Assembly: GCA_963810305.1 (NCBI GenBank)
Contig: CAWEMY010000002.1
Location: forward strand, 1-64,000
Direction of reading: 5' to 3'
DNA: 64,000 bases
Origin: JACDCA01 sp963810305
GTDB lineage: Bacteria; Acidobacteriota; Vicinamibacteria; Vicinamibacterales; 2-12-FULL-66-21
The position numbers were made by a program, and so were the translations under genes. Shown here in pieces: positions 61,958 to 64,000 of the stretch; position 1 is the first letter of the stretch, and the number at the start of each line of letters is the position of its first letter. Under the pieces are notes generated by a model. The model worked only from the letters and a program-made list of their open reading frames with translations, did not search any database and had not been told where the DNA came from.

Positions 61958-63271
61958 CTAGGCGCGGGCCAGCCGGCTCGTGACGTCGAGCACGGCGTCG
62001 ATGTTGTCAGGATTGACGTAGAGGTGCGCAGACAGGCGCACGCCCCTGTCATCCCCCTGGGCCCGCACCCGCACGCGGCGCTCCCAGAGCGCATCCTGAA
62101 GCGCCTTCGCCTTCACGCCATCCACGCGGAACGTGGTGATCGCGGCGGTGAAGCGCGGGTCGGCCGGTGACGCGACGCGAGCTTTCGGAATCTTCGCCAG
62201 GCCCTCACGCAGGCGCTTCGTCAGCATTGCGTCCCATCGCGCGATCCGCGCCATGCCGATCCCATCGATGAACCGGAGTGCGGCCATCAGGCCCTCGGTC
62301 ACCGGCACGCTCCCGGTCCCGAACTGCATGAAGCGGAACGCGCCGTCGTCGTGGTTGTCCCACTGGTAGCTCGCCAATGTCGTCCAGAAGCGGTCCTGGA
62401 CGTCCTTGCGCAGATACATGAACCCGGTGCCCTTCGGCGCCATCATCCACTTGTGGGGGCTGCCAACGTAGGCATCGCACCCCAGTGCGCGCACGTCGAC
62501 CTGGATCTGCCCCACGGCTTGCGCCCCGTCGACAATGGCGAGGGCCCCACGCTCGCGCGCCAGTGCACAGAGCTCACGTGCCGGCAGAAGCGCGCCCAGG
62601 CCCGACGTGATGTGACTGAACATCACAACTTTCGTGCGCGGCGTCATCGCCCCGGCAAACAGGCGGACGACCGCTTCGGGTGACTCAGCGAGCGCTGGTT
62701 CAAGCGGCAGTTCCTTCACGACGATGCCACGGCGTTTGGCGAGCAGTCGCCACGGAGAAATCCCGCCGCCGTGTTCCTGGTCGGTGCTGACGACCTCGTC
62801 ACCCGCCGCCAGGTCCAGTCCGTTGGCGAGGAAATTCATCCCCATGGTGGCGTTCTGCGTCAGGGCGATCTCTGGCACGGTTGCATTGATGAATCGTCCG
62901 GCCGCAGCACGAACGGTATCGAGCCGCTGATAGCCGGTCAGCGGCTCGCCGTCCGGCTGCTCATACGGCCACGCCGCGAGTTCCGTCTCCAGGCGCCGGA
63001 TGCCTTGCGTCAGCGCCTCCACGACCTGGCGGGGAGAGGCTCCGAGCGTCCCCGTATTGCAATAGGCAACCCCCGCGGGGATCAGGAATTGACCCCGCGC
63101 CTCCGCAAAGACGGAGGCGTCATCCGCTTGTGCATCGGGATTGAACCCGCTTTCGCCATAGCTGCGGGCAAACGGCGAGACGCGCGAGAGCGCCTCCACC
63201 GCCGGGCCCACCCCAATGAGCAGGCCGGGCGCGGCCAGGTTGGAAATGAAGCGTCGTCTAGAGTGCGCCAT
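61958..63271 (-). CDS. Tat-exported class V aminotransferase family protein
   Basis: PLP-dependent fold-type I enzyme of the NifS/isopenicillin-N-epimerase group. 437 residues. The N-terminus SRRRFISNLAAPGLL is a twin-arginine signal. Cofactor sites: NATMGMNFLANGL, ASTDQEH-like VSTDQEHGGG, DGAQAVGQ, and the Schiff-base Lys in GSPHKWMMAPKG. Folding with PLP before export explains use of Tat. Substrate unknown; cysteine desulfurase and epimerase are both possible. AGGA precedes ATG 63271. Confidence 0.88.
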   Translation of the reverse strand: MAHSRRRFISNLAAPGLLIGVGPAVEALSRVSPFARSYGESGFNPDAQADDASVFAEARGQFLIPAGVAYCNTGTLGASPRQVVEALTQGIRRLETELAAWPYEQPDGEPLTGYQRLDTVRAAAGRFINATVPEIALTQNATMGMNFLANGLDLAAGDEVVSTDQEHGGGISPWRLLAKRRGIVVKELPLEPALAESPEAVVRLFAGAMTPRTKVVMFSHITSGLGALLPARELCALARERGALAIVDGAQAVGQIQVDVRALGCDAYVGSPHKWMMAPKGTGFMYLRKDVQDRFWTTLASYQWDNHDDGAFRFMQFGTGSVPVTEGLMAALRFIDGIGMARIARWDAMLTKRLREGLAKIPKARVASPADPRFTAAITTFRVDGVKAKALQDALWERRVRVRAQGDDRGVRLSAHLYVNPDNIDAVLDVTSRLARA

Positions 63272-63280
63272 GCTTTTCCT

Positions 63281-63749
63281 TTAGAGTGCCTTTCTCATGA
63301 CAATGCAGTGGCAGGCACGCGTGATGTGCTCGCCGTCGGGAAATGCACGGGTGCCGTGCTCGACATAACCGAACTTTCGATAGTACGCGGGCAGCTCCGT
63401 TCGCAGATTCACGACGTCCAGCTCCATCTCGGTGCATCCTGCGTCACGGCATGCGTTCTCCGCAACCTCGACCAGCCGAGAGCCCAGGCCCTGCTTCTGG
63501 CGTGAAGGATCGATCGACAGCACGCCGAAGTACCCGACCGCGACCGCTGATCTCGACGTAGACGCAACCGGCGATCGCGTCGCCGTCCTGAAGGACGAGG
63601 AACCGGCCGTGCTGCATCTTCTCGAGCACCCCCGCGACGTCGATACGGTCGCCGATCTTGAAGAAGTCCTCCACACGATATGCCGCGTTGATGACTGCCG
63701 TCAGTCGCGGCGCCTCCGCAGCGGTCGCCTCTCGGATGGTCATGGTCAT
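63281..63749 (-). CDS. GNAT-family N-acetyltransferase, frameshifted
   Basis: Acetyl-CoA-dependent acetyltransferase. From ATG 63749: IREATAAEAPRLTAVINAAY, FLVLQDGDAIAGCVYVEI. The frame breaks at about 63535 and continues GYFGVLSIDPSRQKQGLGSRLVEVAE, the acetyl-CoA loop (Q-x-x-G-x-G), to LPAYYRKFGYVEHGT and TAA 63281. One extra base explains it; repaired length 155. The ATG overlaps the stop of the upstream gene (ATGA). Confidence 0.85.
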
Positions 63750-64000
63750 TTGCGACTCTCAGTCCGCCAGATCTTTCCGTCCTGCCTCAAGGTAATGATG
63801 CCTCCTGAAGACGACGGCGCCGTCAGGACGTACAGATCGTCGGTCGCATGAAGCTGAGCGCCGTCGACCGTGATTGGGAATGGACCGAGGGCCGCAAGGG
63901 TGCGCGCGTATTTACCGTGCCCTTTCTTGTAGTCGGCCTGGCGATAGTAAAGGCGTCGCAGCGCCCATCTGGTTGCCTCGTCAGGATTCGGGATAAATGA
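63746..64000 (-). CDS. C-terminal end of a CBM9-like exported protein, partial
   Basis: 84 residues reach the right edge without a start. The visible end has PDEATRWALRRLYYRQADY, KKGHGKYARTLAALG and a beta-strand tail (ITVDGAQLHATDDLYVLTA, GIITLRQDGKIWRTES). This matches my memory of the C-terminus of carbohydrate-binding family 9-like proteins, in which a helical RR-YYAQ motif follows the binding domain. Moderate confidence because the domain itself is outside the window. Confidence 0.6.
   Translation of the reverse strand, partial: SFIPNPDEATRWALRRLYYRQADYKKGHGKYARTLAALGPFPITVDGAQLHATDDLYVLTAPSSSGGIITLRQDGKIWRTESRK

Overview
The window is about 65% GC, densely coded and free of mobile elements. 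It comes from a Gram-negative (two secretins, LolA, lipoproteins, Tat and Sec signals), most likely an acidobacterium of the class Vicinamibacteria. That placement is inference from gene order and from small lineage-type genes; no marker tree was possible. One tRNA (Ala, anticodon CGC) is present.

Layout. 1-923: an amino acid permease cut by the window edge. 9403-990 (minus): one long, mostly overlapping operon pilM-N-O-P-Q, two lipoproteins, an M24 peptidase, accB-accC and thiE. 9747-14866 (plus): a translation block rplM-rpsI-rpsB-tsf-pyrH-frr followed by thrC; pfkA faces it. 16000-21300: the tRNA, a 46-bp repeat, several small or unknown genes and a PEGA pseudokinase. 21336-24626: a BON protein, then lolA and a second secretin. 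31912-24666 (minus): a peptidoglycan recycling and building operon nagZ-ldcA-mpl-pxpB-pxpC-murB-murA. 32090-35128 (plus): a GHMP sugar kinase, PolX and a small unknown gene. 50814-35139 (minus): a TPR protein, an RDD protein, pgpA, cinA, thpR, plsY, gpsA, ftsY, ribD-ribE-ribBA, ffh, rpsP-khpA, rimM, trmD, rplS, rnhB, a membrane protein, a second thiE-like gene and rodZ. 50858-59636: ftcD, an NtrY/NtrX-like pair, nrdR, a flippase-like protein, a DUF4097-like protein, purC and a Fis-like regulator. 59687-61955: CIRCE-controlled groES-groEL. The right edge holds a Tat-exported aminotransferase, an acetyltransferase and the C-terminus of a CBM9-like protein.

Three patterns go beyond gene content. 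(1) Twelve intergenic gaps carry tandem arrays whose unit is 7 bp at every locus although its sequence differs; most have inverted halves. After tsf, frr and thrC the gene's stop codon is itself the start of a repeat unit. (2) A palindromic repeat appears in frame inside two unrelated essential genes, purC and rpsP-khpA, and encodes the same peptide halves (RRSS ... EGAEA). A relative lies beside the tRNA. This resembles the palindromic elements of Rickettsia. (3) About sixteen single-base frameshifts break genes, including essential ones (groEL, pyrH, cinA, rodZ, pilQ, an NtrC-type regulator). Most are explained by one extra base, so they are probably assembly errors, and the affected entries describe the repaired product.

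As a system, the pil cluster, second secretin, LolA, rodZ and murein recycling genes serve the envelope. The rpsP/rimM/trmD/rplS, ffh/ftsY and tsf/frr sets serve translation and protein targeting.
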